Assembly (NCBI GenBank): GCA_965198715.1
Contig: CBDAPV010000001.1
Location: 2,469,743-2,533,742 of the forward strand
Direction of reading: 5' to 3'
Length of the DNA stretch: 64,000 bases
Source of the DNA: RH-AL1 sp965198715
Lineage (GTDB): Bacteria > Pseudomonadota > Alphaproteobacteria > Rhizobiales > Beijerinckiaceae
Shown: piece after piece, positions 53,397 to 62,579 of the stretch
How positions within the stretch are numbered: the stretch's first letter is position 1
Layout of the letters: each line of letters begins with the position of its first letter
Made by a program: the position numbers and the translations under genes
Notes under the pieces: generated by a model
Seen by the model: the letters and a program-made list of their open reading frames with translations, nothing else
What the model was told of the DNA's origin: nothing
The model's database searches: none

Positions 53397-54631
53397 GCGT
53401 GGACCTGCAGCTGTGGGATCGGCGTGACGAACTTGCCGCCCCAGCTTCGCACCTCCGACATTTGCTCCATGATCTCGTCCTTGAGGTTCCAAGGCAGGAT
53501 CAACACGTAGTCAGGGCGGCGCTCGAGGATGGCTTCGGGGGAGTGGATCGGCACGCGTACACCTGGCAGCAGCTTGCCGATCTTGTAAGGGCTGCGATCG
53601 ACCGTAAATTCCAGGAGATCGGTCTTCACGCCGCAATAGTTCAACAGCGTGTTGCCTTTCGCCGGAGCGCCGTAACCCACGACCGACTTGCCCGCACGGC
53701 GCGCCGTTATAAGAAAATCGAGCAGATCGCATTTGGCCATCGTGACGCTCTCGGAGAAGCGGCGATAGGTGTCGAGATCGCCGAGCCCGGCCATCGTTTC
53801 GCGCTCGAGCATGGCGGCGACTCGCGGCGTGTCCGGCCGCTCGGCGCAGCCGTGGTGACAGACGAACAGTCGCAACGAGCCACCGTGCGTCGTCAGCTCA
53901 GCGACGTCGTAGACGCGCATGCCATGCGCCGCGAAAATCCGACGCGCGATCGTGAAGGACAGATAGCTGAAGTGTTCGTGATAAATCGTATCGAACTGCC
54001 GGTTCTCGATCTGACTCAGCAAGTGAGGGAATTCGACGTTTGCCACGCCGTCGGGCTTCAGCAGGATCCGGTAGCCCGACACGAAATCATTGATGTCGGG
54101 AACGTGCGCGAGCACGTTGTTAGCGGCCATGACGTCGGCCTGGACGCCGCGGTCGCGCAGCCGCGTGGCGGTCTCCTTGCCGAAGAAGGCGATCTCGCTC
54201 GGCACCCCCCGCTTCTCGAGCGCCACCTTTGCCGTGTTGGCCGTCGGTTCGACGCCGAGCACTTCGACGCCAGCCTTCTTGAAATATTGTAAGAGATAGC
54301 CGTCGTTCGACGCGAGCTCGACCACCGTAGAGTCCGGGCCCAACGCCTCGCGTGAAATGGCCTCCGCGGCGTAGGTTTCGGCGTGGCGCAGCCACGATTC
54401 CGAGTAGGACGAGAAATAAGCGTAATCGTCCCCGAAGAGGTTCTCGGCCTTCTCGAAATCGATGAGCTGGACCAGGAAACAAGACCCGCAGACGAAAGCG
54501 TGCAGCGGGTAGAAAGCCTCCATCGACTGCGCCGCTTCGGCGGGAACGAAATCATTCGAGATCGGGGACATGCCAAGGTCGGCGAAGGTGACACTGAGTG
54601 GCGCGCCGCAAAATCGACAGTTGTGGCTCAT
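53393..54631 (-). CDS. NDP-hexose C-methyltransferase (TylC3/CloU type)
   Basis: 412 residues in the three-part layout of sugar C-methyltransferases: N-terminal zinc domain (CRFCG at 5-9, FVCGSC near 47), SAM domain (STVVELASNDGYLLQYFKKA, GVEVLGVEPT) and C-terminal domain with the sugar site DTIYHEHFSYLSF and GYGAPAKGNTLLNYCG. Members add a methyl to C3 of 4-keto-6-deoxysugars to make branched sugars such as mycarose or virenose. Its stop overlaps the next gene. Confidence 0.9.
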   Translation of the reverse strand: MSHNCRFCGAPLSVTFADLGMSPISNDFVPAEAAQSMEAFYPLHAFVCGSCFLVQLIDFEKAENLFGDDYAYFSSYSESWLRHAETYAAEAISREALGPDSTVVELASNDGYLLQYFKKAGVEVLGVEPTANTAKVALEKRGVPSEIAFFGKETATRLRDRGVQADVMAANNVLAHVPDINDFVSGYRILLKPDGVANVEFPHLLSQIENRQFDTIYHEHFSYLSFTIARRIFAAHGMRVYDVAELTTHGGSLRLFVCHHGCAERPDTPRVAAMLERETMAGLGDLDTYRRFSESVTMAKCDLLDFLITARRAGKSVVGYGAPAKGNTLLNYCGVKTDLLEFTVDRSPYKIGKLLPGVRVPIHSPEAILERRPDYVLILPWNLKDEIMEQMSEVRSWGGKFVTPIPQLQVHA

Positions 54632-55725
54632 GCTGACTTCAATTCCGCGGCAGGGTTCGTCGATTCATAGCGCTCGATCTGTTCGAGCGTGAGGGCGAGG
54701 GCGGATTGCCCGCGGCCGACCGCCTTGTACCATTCGACCGTCCAGGCGAGAGCCTGCGTGACATCGAGGCGGGGCCGCCAGCCGAGCCTCATCCGCGCTT
54801 TCGTCGCATCCACGCGCAAAAGCATCGCCTCTTTGGGCCAGGTGTTTTCATCGCGCCGCCATGATGCGCCGTCGCCCCAAAGCGATGTCGTCATCTCCAC
54901 GACGCGTCCGACGGTCCAGGCGTCGTCGTCTGTCGGCCCGAAGTTCCAGCCTTCGGCGACCTCGCTGGCGCCTTCGTACAAGCGCTGTGCAAGAACGAGA
55001 TATCCAGACACGGGCTCAAGCACGTGCTGCCATGGGCGCGTCGCCAGAGGATTGCGAACGACCACCGACTCGCCGCGCTCGAACGCCCGCACGCAGTCCG
55101 GGATCAGCCGGTCGCGCGACCAGTCGCCACCACCGATCACGTTGCCGGCGCGGCCCGATGCGAGGAACGGCCCCTGCGCGCTCTTGAAGAAGGAGCGCCG
55201 ATAAGAGGTGGTGACGAGTTCGGCGCATCCCTTGCTGGCACTGTAGGGGTCCGAACCTCCCATGGGCTCTGTCTCGCGATAAGCCCACAGGTGCTCGACG
55301 TTCTCGTAGCATTTGTCGCTGGTGACATTGACGACGGCTTTAACGGACGGCGTCGCGCGCGCCGCATCGAGAATGCGGATCAGCCCGATGACGTTGACGT
55401 CGAACGTGTCGGCCGGCGTCTCGAATGAAGTGTGAACGAGCGCTTGGGCCGCCATGTGTATGACGATCTCCGGCTGTGCTCGCTCGAACGCTGCCCTCAC
55501 GGCTTTCTCGTCGCGAATATCGCCGATCGATTCCGCGGCCGCCGGCCGCCCGACAGCGGTCCAGATCGCCGGCTTCGTTATGGGATCCAGAGCCAAGCCG
55601 AACACCTGCGCTCCGAGGTGCTGGAGCCAGAGCGCGCACCAGGTCCCCTTGAACCCCGTATGTCCGGTCAGAAGAACGCGTTTGCTAGACCAGAACGTGC
55701 GTGATGGACTCACCACACTTTCCAA
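54628..55725 (-). CDS. rfbG: CDP-glucose 4,6-dehydratase
   Basis: 365 residues, extended SDR: VLLTGHTGFKGTWCALWLQH at the nucleotide site, PYSASKGCAELVTTSY holding the Y-x3-K, and RAGNVIGGGDWSRDRLIPDC. It forms CDP-4-keto-6-deoxyglucose. It overlaps the upstream cytidylyltransferase gene by 16 nt and the downstream methyltransferase by 4 nt, giving a tightly coupled operon. Confidence 0.93.
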   Translation of the reverse strand: MESVVSPSRTFWSSKRVLLTGHTGFKGTWCALWLQHLGAQVFGLALDPITKPAIWTAVGRPAAAESIGDIRDEKAVRAAFERAQPEIVIHMAAQALVHTSFETPADTFDVNVIGLIRILDAARATPSVKAVVNVTSDKCYENVEHLWAYRETEPMGGSDPYSASKGCAELVTTSYRRSFFKSAQGPFLASGRAGNVIGGGDWSRDRLIPDCVRAFERGESVVVRNPLATRPWQHVLEPVSGYLVLAQRLYEGASEVAEGWNFGPTDDDAWTVGRVVEMTTSLWGDGASWRRDENTWPKEAMLLRVDATKARMRLGWRPRLDVTQALAWTVEWYKAVGRGQSALALTLEQIERYESTNPAAELKSA

Positions 55726-56477
55726 TCGGCATGTCCGCTTGCCCAGAGATCTTCAAGCCGTCGCTTGTCCCGGAGCGTGTCCATCGGCTGCCAGAAACCG
55801 TCGTGGCGAAAAGCCGAAAGCTGGCCGTCGCGGGCGAGCGTCTCGAGCGGGGCTTGCTCCCATACGGTGTCGTCACCCTCGATGCGGTCGAACACCTTCG
55901 ACGAGAGAACAAAGAAGCCGCCGTTGATCCAGCTTCCGTCACCCTCCGGTTTCTCGATGAAGCCCGCGACTTTGTCACCATCGATCGCGAGAGCTCCGAA
56001 ACGGCCGGGCGGCCGCACGGCCGTGACCGTCGCATCGCCTCCATGGCGCTCATGAAAAGCAACCAGCTTGCCAACATCGATGTCGGCGACCCCGTCGCCG
56101 TAGGTCATGCAGAAGGTGTCGTCACCAATATGCTGGCGAATCCGCTTAAGGCGGCCACCGGTCATCGTTTCGGCCCCCGTGTCGACGAGCGTCACCCGCC
56201 AATCTTCCGCTCGCGTGTCATGAATTTCGACCTTCTTCGCAGCAATGTCGATCGTCAGGTCGGATTGGTGGACGGAATAATTAGCGAAGTACTCTGTAAT
56301 GAAGTATCCCTTATAACCAAGGCAAACGACAAAATCCCGAAAACCATATTGAGAATAGATCTTCATGATGTGCCAGAGGATCGGCCTTCCGCCGATCTCA
56401 ACCATCGGCTTGGGCCGAATGGACGTCTCCTCAGACAAGCGCGTCCCTAGACCACCGGCGAGAATCACTACCTTCAT
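55710..56477 (-). CDS. rfbF: glucose-1-phosphate cytidylyltransferase
   Basis: 255 residues from ATG 56477: MKVVILAGGLGTRLSEETSI, RPKPMVEIGGRPILWHIMKI and MTYGDGVADIDVG are standard for RfbF. It makes CDP-glucose from CTP and glucose 1-phosphate, the committed step of the cassette. First gene of the unit; its promoter must lie in the 56478-57590 gap. Confidence 0.95.
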   Translation of the reverse strand: MKVVILAGGLGTRLSEETSIRPKPMVEIGGRPILWHIMKIYSQYGFRDFVVCLGYKGYFITEYFANYSVHQSDLTIDIAAKKVEIHDTRAEDWRVTLVDTGAETMTGGRLKRIRQHIGDDTFCMTYGDGVADIDVGKLVAFHERHGGDATVTAVRPPGRFGALAIDGDKVAGFIEKPEGDGSWINGGFFVLSSKVFDRIEGDDTVWEQAPLETLARDGQLSAFRHDGFWQPMDTLRDKRRLEDLWASGHADWKVW

Positions 56478-57590
56478 AGAGGGACGATCCTTTGCCTCCA
56501 CAGCCAAACTTAGGCTCTCCAGTCTGCAAGACCTCCGTACCATCATGAAAATCGAGAGCTAGTCAGTTACCATCAAGCACAAAGTCAAACCGTCCAATAG
56601 ACCACCGCTCTAGCTTTTCGATGCGGCACTTGTCAAGGCCTTAAGCCCGAAACTCACGCGGCGCCAAGCGACACACAACGCGGCTGAGTCGCTGTTCCTC
56701 AATAGCTTTCTTGCGTGCCGCCCCGCTTGAGTGCACGCGACATGCGTTGCCGCGAGCGGAGCATCGAAAACCAGCTGATCGACTATCTGGGTGGGACACT
56801 CCTTCACCGGTAAACTGCGCCGTCGGTGAGCACCGAAAAGACCGGCTAGCTAGGACGTGTGGCGGTAGACCTTGTTTGGTGGACTGAAGAACATCATTGC
56901 GTCATGTGCTCACCGTGCAAAAGTCGATGCCCGTGGAGCCGCTGATCGCAGGCGTCGATCGCTCGAGCGCTTGCAGACCTCCTTGCGGGCAATGGCAGGA
57001 CGAGCTGCGATGTGTTGTACTTGAATGAGGCGTTCTGAAACGACAAAGACGCAATGTTTGGCGCATGTAGTTGCCACTTGAAGTCAATACTCCTCGCGAT
57101 CCAACCTGAGGATCGCTTCTGAAACAATCGGCCATCAAGTCATTCAGATCAGATCACTTAAGATTGGTTGCCCTTCGGCAGGGTGATCAAAGGCGACGCC
57201 GGACCCGGTTCGATGCCGTCGGCCTAGCAGATAACGGGCTCTCTAAGGTCGTCGACGGCTGCAAAATTCGTTATGGCTTAAGGTGAGGAGTCGTGCAGTC
57301 GGACGATTAAGAAATTGAACAAACTTCAAGCTTGGAAGACAATCTGTTGTCGTCTTTAGTGGGCATGTAGATTACGCGACGTAGGATAATTTCGAGGCGG
57401 GCGACGACGGCGCGTCCGCCTGCAACAGCACCCCGAGCCGCCGCCGGCGGAAAGGCATCGAGGCCGATGCTCTGGTGCGCCATAGCCCGAGCCTGGAAGC
57501 CTCGTCCTTCAGCTGCTACGCGGGTCATCGGCTACGGCATCCTCATCAGCCAATCGGAAGGATGGGCGGATCCCGCAATCATCGACAGGG
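56478..57590. other. long nearly gene-free region
   Basis: About 1.1 kb without a recognisable gene. GC is visibly lower and stop codons are frequent on both strands. Short frames (minus-strand 56610-56807 and 56894-57138) show no protein-like features. It must contain the promoter of the CDP-sugar operon. Looks like foreign or decayed DNA next to a surface-sugar locus. Confidence 0.55.
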
Positions 57591-57707
57591 ATGAATGTCA
57601 CTGCCATGGACACGCTTATCCGCTTTTTCCCCTTCGCCTTCGCTTTGCTGGCCGTCGTAGCCTTCGTCTTCATGCTGTGGGTCCTTATCGGCCGTAGAGA
57701 CCGATAG
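57591..57707 (+). CDS. 38-residue single-span membrane protein
   Basis: ATG 57591 gives MNVTAMDTLIRFFPFAFALL, then AVVAFVFMLWVLIGRRDR: one strongly hydrophobic helix with a basic end that should stay in the cytoplasm. GACAGGG lies just before the ATG; ATG 57606 is another possible start. Small bitopic proteins like this are plausible but cannot be confirmed by sequence alone. Confidence 0.4.
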   Translation: MNVTAMDTLIRFFPFAFALLAVVAFVFMLWVLIGRRDR

Positions 57708-57861
57708 ATCGAGCCAAAGCCACTTCGCCACAATGCACCGATGTTACGGTAAGCCTATGGCCCCGAAGCCGGATACCTGGACATCGGCCGTTCTATCGAC
57801 GTCGCTGACACTGGTGCCTACCTCGTTCGCGGGGACGCGCACGATGCAGGTCGGAATGATG

Positions 57862-58797
57862 TCAGAAGTGCTCGCCGATCATCTCCTCGGTTCTCGTCCA
57901 CAGCGTCCGGGCGCGCTCGGGATCCAGGGCGTAGGAGCGGATGCCGACGGGCGACCCTGGGTCGTCGTTGATTTCGGCGACGTGGCAGTCTTCAAAGTAC
58001 CGTGCTCCGACGGCGTCCGCCGGTGCCACGATCCCCGCCCACACCGCCGTCGCCGCTCCTTGCGGGATCGTCTTCCATTCGAAGGCCGCCATCGCGGCTT
58101 CCTTCCCGGCACCGAACGCCTCGATCAACGTCCTGACGGTCTCGCTCATGACCGCGCCGGGATGGATGGCGGTGGCCCTGACGCCCCCCGACCTGTGGCG
58201 CCGATCGAACTCGACGGCGAAGAGGATCATGGCGGTCTTGGACCGGCCATAAGCCTCGTATTCCTCGTACGGGGTCCGCTCGAAGTTGGGATCGGCAAGA
58301 TCGACGTCGGCGCGTTGGTGGCCGGCCGAGGACACCATGACGACGCGGCCGCCGGGCCTCAGCAGGGGCGCGAGGCGGTTGATGAGGACGAAGTGCCCGA
58401 CGTGGTTCGTCCCGAACTGCCTCTCGAAGCCATCCACGGTGGTCCCCTCCGGACCCGCCATCACGCCGGCGTTCGCGATCAGAAGGTCGAAGGGCTCGTG
58501 TGCGGCAAGCAGGGCGGCGGCGCCCTCGCGGACGCTCGCCAGCGAGGCCAGATCAAGGGCGACAAGCTCGAGGCCGCCTCCTGGGGCGGCTTGCGCCCGC
58601 ACCTGTTGCGTCGCGGCTCGCGCCTTCTCGAGATCGCGCACGGCGCCGACGACCGTGGCGCCGTGCGCGGCGAGGGTGCGCGCGATTTCAACGCCTATGC
58701 CGGCGGAGACGCCGGTCACCAGAACACGTCGGCCACTCAGATCGACGCCTTCGAGCACCTCGTCGGCCGTGGATGTCTTGCCGAAGCTGGTGGTCAC
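57862..58797 (-). CDS. short-chain dehydrogenase/reductase
   Basis: 311 residues, of the protochlorophyllide-reductase/retinol-dehydrogenase-like SDR group. NAD(P) site TGVSAGIGVEIARTLAAHG, NAG motif LIANAGVM, catalytic YEAYGRSKTAMILF (Y-x3-K) with an upstream Ser in MVSSAGH. Divergent from a TetR gene with a strong palindrome between them, so it is probably induced when TetR releases. Likely acts on a xenobiotic or lipid-like ketone or alcohol. Confidence 0.9.
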   Translation of the reverse strand: MTTSFGKTSTADEVLEGVDLSGRRVLVTGVSAGIGVEIARTLAAHGATVVGAVRDLEKARAATQQVRAQAAPGGGLELVALDLASLASVREGAAALLAAHEPFDLLIANAGVMAGPEGTTVDGFERQFGTNHVGHFVLINRLAPLLRPGGRVVMVSSAGHQRADVDLADPNFERTPYEEYEAYGRSKTAMILFAVEFDRRHRSGGVRATAIHPGAVMSETVRTLIEAFGAGKEAAMAAFEWKTIPQGAATAVWAGIVAPADAVGARYFEDCHVAEINDDPGSPVGIRSYALDPERARTLWTRTEEMIGEHF

Positions 58798-58884
58798 CTT
58801 CTCCTCCCATGATTGTGGCCTGATGTGCCGCTAGATTCACCGCTCGCGCCGCGCTAGATCCTTCGGATGACGGTAAACCCTCTT

Positions 58885-58906
58885 AAACGGAGGACTGTCT
58901 CCGTTT
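58885..58906. promoter_or_regulatory. palindromic operator between SDR and TetR genes
   Basis: Perfect inverted repeat AAACGGAG-GACTGT-CTCCGTTT with 8-bp arms and 6-nt spacer. Six bases downstream a second inverted repeat, GGAGGCGTCCTCC (58912-58924), shares the GGAG/CTCC core. Arm length and spacing are typical of TetR-family operators, and the site lies between the divergent starts (58797 and 58983), so it could control both. Confidence 0.7.
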
Positions 58907-58982
58907 TATATGGAGGCGTCCTCCGCTTGACAAGAGGCTTCTGGTTGGTGCGGGACAAGCGCAAGGCGGCTAGGGGGGAGAG

Positions 58983-59585
58983 TTGCCGGAATTGAGCAAG
59001 GATCCGGGCGCGACGTCGGGCCGGAGGCTGCGCGCCGATGCTCAGCGCAATCGCGAGTCACTGGTGGACGCGGCGAAAACGGTGTTCGCCGAGACCGGCG
59101 CCAATGCAAGCTTGGATGATATCGCCAAGCGGGCCGGCGTGGGTATCGGCACCCTCTATCGTAATTTCCCAAACCGAGACACACTCATCGAGGCCGTATA
59201 TCGTCGTGAGGTCCAGCACCTTACCGAGGCCGCCGGTCGCCTTGCGAGAACCTTGACGCCCGGTGATGCGCTCCAGCAGTGGATGCAGCTCTTCGTCGAT
59301 TATGTCGCCGCCAAAAAGGTCCTGACCGCGGCGTTCTCCTTCACGGACGCGGGCGCACCCGAGCGTCACGCCTCCTCCAGTGCGCGGATCACAGAAGCCG
59401 TCACGCTGCTCGCCGATCGCGCCATGGCCAGCGGCGAGATCGGTCCTGATCTCGTGCCGGGTGATATTCTGCAGGCCCTGATAGGTTTCACCTACGCAGG
59501 TGCACGGCCGGATTGGGAGGCGAGCGCGCGTCGACTTGTCAATGTTCTGATGAACGGGCTGCGCACGTGTGATGGTATAGATTGA
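58983..59585 (+). CDS. TetR-family transcriptional repressor
   Basis: 200 residues from TTG 58983. N-terminal helix-turn-helix RESLVDAAKTVFAETGANAS, LDDIAKRAGVGIGTLYRNFP is a textbook TetR sequence. The C-terminal ligand domain matches the group often named after its SBP-like TetR_C form (LLADRAMASGEIGPDLVPGD). It probably represses the divergent SDR and itself through the palindrome at 58885-58906. Confidence 0.93.
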   Translation: MPELSKDPGATSGRRLRADAQRNRESLVDAAKTVFAETGANASLDDIAKRAGVGIGTLYRNFPNRDTLIEAVYRREVQHLTEAAGRLARTLTPGDALQQWMQLFVDYVAAKKVLTAAFSFTDAGAPERHASSSARITEAVTLLADRAMASGEIGPDLVPGDILQALIGFTYAGARPDWEASARRLVNVLMNGLRTCDGID

Positions 59586-60043
59586 GGGTCACGTTGTACC
59601 GCCGAAAGCTGCGGATCCGGATAGCCTCAGGTCCAAGACGCAGCGGCTGGTCGTAGCCGACCCCTGAGGCATTGCCTTTCTTGGTCGGAAAGTCCGCCAT
59701 GAGGGACTTTTCGCCCGACGTTCCTTCGGCTCCGCGCGTTGCGAGATAAGGACAGGCGAGAGGATAGTCGAAAAGCTACGTTGGGCCAGACGTTCGGAAC
59801 GGCTGCTTTGGCTGGGAAGCGGTCATTCAAGGCTGGTTGGATCGGGTCGGCTTCGCGCCCATCCAGGGCTTGGCGTTGATCGACGTCGATGCTCGCAAGC
59901 AGACATCTCACCCCAGCGTCTAGGCAGTCCAGGTGAGTGGTTGGTTCTCGATCGACGTAAAAGAATCGAGCCTGACGGAACGAACATCCGCCCTGAGGCC
60001 CTAAGGGCCAGGTTTTCGCGCGCGAGTCTTGGTTGCCGCTGGA
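59586..60043. other. gap between TetR and azoreductase genes
   Basis: About 460 bases with no credible gene. Short frames on the minus strand contain no domain signatures. No terminator hairpin with a U-tract was found after either convergent gene. Confidence 0.5.
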
Positions 60044-60661
60044 TCACGCGGCGGCGGCGCGCTCGATCGCGGGTCCGACGCTCGCGATGAAAGCCGCCAT
60101 CGTCTGCTCGCCCATGTCGACCACTTTCGCCCCGCCGCCGGCGATCATCGTCACATCGGTGATGCCGATGACGTTGAGGATGAGGCGGAGATACTGGGAG
60201 GCGATATCGCGGTCGCGGATCGGCGAGCCCTCGGTGTAGATGCCCCCCGAGGCGAGCAGCACGGTCGCCTTCTTGCCTGTCACGAGGCCGACACCGTCGA
60301 AGCCGAGCGTCATGCCTTTGCGGACGATATGATCCACCCACGCCTTCAGCGCGGCCGGCACATTGTAGTTGTACACCGGCGTGGCGATGACGATGTGGTC
60401 GGCGGCGAGGATCTCGCCGACCAGCTCATCGGACAGGCGCAGCGCTTCCTTCATCTCGCCCGAGTGCTGCTGGGGCGGCGTAAAATAGGCCTGGAGCCAC
60501 GGCGCGGTCACGAATGGCAGGTGGGTTTCCATGAGGTCACGCTCGATCACCGCGCCGCTCGGGTTGGCCGCTTGCCACTCCGCCACGAAGCGACGGGTCA
60601 TGTTGCGCGAGATGGAGTAATCGCCGCGCGGGCTGGTCTCGACGACGAGAAGCTTGGTCAT
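60044..60661 (-). CDS. azoR: FMN-dependent NADH-azoreductase
   Basis: 205 residues, flavodoxin-like fold: phosphate-binding SPRGDYSISRNMTRRF, flavin contact TPVYNYNVPAALKAWVDHIV, and LLASGGIYTEGS. It reduces quinones and azo compounds by two electrons, protecting against electrophiles. It follows the DODA-type dioxygenase by 19 nt, and both lie divergent from a LysR regulator. Confidence 0.93.
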   Translation of the reverse strand: MTKLLVVETSPRGDYSISRNMTRRFVAEWQAANPSGAVIERDLMETHLPFVTAPWLQAYFTPPQQHSGEMKEALRLSDELVGEILAADHIVIATPVYNYNVPAALKAWVDHIVRKGMTLGFDGVGLVTGKKATVLLASGGIYTEGSPIRDRDIASQYLRLILNVIGITDVTMIAGGGAKVVDMGEQTMAAFIASVGPAIERAAAA

Positions 60662-60680
60662 GATCGGTCTCCTTGAGAAC

Positions 60681-61475
60681 TTATCCGAAGCGAAAGCCGG
60701 AGATCGGCTTGCCGAGCGCGTGGCCGTGAAAGGCGGTCCGGCCCGGCTCGCCGGACGCTGCGCCGGCAGCCACCATCAGCGGCAGCAGATGATCCTCGTG
60801 CGGCTGCGCCTGACGGGCTCCTGGCGCCTGCTCCCACGCGATCAGCGATCGGTCCCGCGTCGCGCCGTCGGTCATCGCCTCGCGCAGCCAAGCGTCGAAG
60901 GCCTCGGCGGCGAGATCGACAGGGCCGCTCCCGCCCATGAAGCCGGACATGTTGTGGTAGGTCTGACCGCTCCCGACGATCAGCACACCCTCCTCGCGGA
61001 GCGGCGTCAGCGCACGCCCGATGGCGAGATGCGCCGCGGGATCGAGCCCGTGCTGGAGCGACAATTGGATGGTGGGCACGTCGGCGCGGGGGAACATGAC
61101 CTTGAGCGGCACGAATACGCCGTGGTCCCAACCGCGCGATGTGTCGGAGCCACTCTCGATACCGGCCGCGCCGAGCAGGTCGCAAACCCGGTTTGCGAGG
61201 TCCGGTTCGCCGGGTGCGGCCCACGTCAGCCGGTAGGTGTGCGCGGGGAAGCCGCCGTAGTCGAACAGCAGCGCCGGCGCGGCTCCGGCGTTGACCGTCG
61301 GGCGTGCCTCTTCCCAATGGCCGGAGACGATGAGGATCGCGCGCGGCTGCTCGTCGAGCGTGGTGGCAAAGCCGCGAAGGTAGGCTTCCAGCTCGTCCCA
61401 CGTCTCGCGCATGGGGCCGGGATCGAGGAAGAAGCACGGGCCGCCGCCGTGATTGATGAAGTAGGTCGGTTGCAT
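60681..61475 (-). CDS. DODA-type extradiol dioxygenase (YgiD/4,5-DOPA dioxygenase family)
   Basis: 264 residues of the LigB superfamily. Metal ligands are recognisable in INHGGGPCFFLDP, SGHWEE and WDHGVFVPLKVMFPRADVPT, and the end is FHGHALGKPISGF. Members cleave catechol rings such as DOPA; some reduce oxidative or aromatic stress. Co-transcribed with azoR under a LysR-type regulator. Confidence 0.9.
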   Translation of the reverse strand: MQPTYFINHGGGPCFFLDPGPMRETWDELEAYLRGFATTLDEQPRAILIVSGHWEEARPTVNAGAAPALLFDYGGFPAHTYRLTWAAPGEPDLANRVCDLLGAAGIESGSDTSRGWDHGVFVPLKVMFPRADVPTIQLSLQHGLDPAAHLAIGRALTPLREEGVLIVGSGQTYHNMSGFMGGSGPVDLAAEAFDAWLREAMTDGATRDRSLIAWEQAPGARQAQPHEDHLLPLMVAAGAASGEPGRTAFHGHALGKPISGFRFG

Positions 61476-61511
61476 GCGGCCAAAGTAGCCGCCACCGTCT
61501 GCGTGCGGGAG

Positions 61512-61528
61512 CGATCAAATTATGATCG
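61512..61528. promoter_or_regulatory. LysR-type palindrome in the divergent promoter region
   Basis: CGATCA-AATTA-TGATCG: 6-bp arms around a 5-nt AT-rich spacer, midway between the divergent starts at 61475 and 61554. This is the usual position and shape for a LysR-family binding site regulating both directions. Confidence 0.55.
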
Positions 61529-61553
61529 TAACCATCGGCGGAGATGATGGAGC

Positions 61554-62453
61554 ATGATTGGCAGCCTCAGCCTGGACCAGTTGCGCGTGCTGGTGACGAT
61601 CGCCGACACGGGCGGCTTTTCCGCCGCTGGGCGAAAGCTTGGGCGGGCGCAGTCGGCGATCAGCCAGGCGATTGCGACGCTGGAGTCGAACCAGGGCATC
61701 GCGCTGTTCGACCGCCACGGCCATCGGCCGCAGCTGACCGATGCCGGGCGCGTGCTGGTCGATCAGGCGAGACTGGTGCTCGCCAGCGCCGCGCGGTTCG
61801 AGGCGGTGGCGGCCGGGACGCGACAGGGGCTGGAACCCGAATTGGCGCTGGCGATCGACCCGCTGGTCCCAACCGCGCCGTTAATCGAGAGCCTGCGCGC
61901 TTTGAGCGAAATGTTTCCCAATCTGCCGGTCAGCTTCTCGACCGAGGGTTTGGGCGGCTCGCTGCGGCGGCTGCGGAGCGGCTCGGCGGCGCTCGCGATC
62001 TGCCTGATGCTGCCGAGCGTTCCCGAAGACATCGCCGCCTACCCGCTGCTGCGGATCGCCATGCAGCCCGTGGTGGCACCCGGCCACCCCCTGGCGTCGC
62101 TGCGACGCTCCGCGACGCGCAGCGACCTGGAGCCCCATGTCCAGCTCGTGCTCTCCGATCCGGTCGATCCTGGCGGCGCAACCTACGGTCTTTCGAGCGC
62201 GCGCTTATGGCGTTTCGTGGATCTCGGCAGGCGGTTTGATTTCCTGCTTGCCGGCTTCGGGTGGTGCCGCATGCCGGGGCATCTCGTTGCGGCGCCTCTG
62301 GCTGAAGCTAGATTGGTCCCGCTCCAAATCGAGGACGATCCGACGCCCGGTGAAAGACTCGTCATCTACGCGGCTCATCGACGAGACCGCGCGCTCGGCC
62401 CTGCCGGCCGCTGGCTGCTGGAGACGCTGCGACAGCGCCTCGCGATTGGCTGA
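61554..62453 (+). CDS. LysR-family transcriptional regulator
   Basis: 299 residues: N-terminal winged HTH (LSLDQLRVLVTIADTGGFSA, AGRKLGRAQSAISQAIATLE) and the C-terminal co-inducer domain. Divergent from the dioxygenase/azoreductase pair with a 78-nt gap containing a palindrome. Expected to activate that pair in response to an aromatic or quinone ligand; the ligand is unknown. Confidence 0.93.
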   Translation: MIGSLSLDQLRVLVTIADTGGFSAAGRKLGRAQSAISQAIATLESNQGIALFDRHGHRPQLTDAGRVLVDQARLVLASAARFEAVAAGTRQGLEPELALAIDPLVPTAPLIESLRALSEMFPNLPVSFSTEGLGGSLRRLRSGSAALAICLMLPSVPEDIAAYPLLRIAMQPVVAPGHPLASLRRSATRSDLEPHVQLVLSDPVDPGGATYGLSSARLWRFVDLGRRFDFLLAGFGWCRMPGHLVAAPLAEARLVPLQIEDDPTPGERLVIYAAHRRDRALGPAGRWLLETLRQRLAIG

Positions 62454-62579
62454 GCCATTTCAGGGCAACGACGGCTTACCCCGTTGAGCGCTCGAAACTC
62501 TTCACGAAAGCGGCTGTTCCGCTTTGCCCACACATGCTTATGGGCCGAGACGGGCGTTCCACTCTCCAGGTGAACCACA

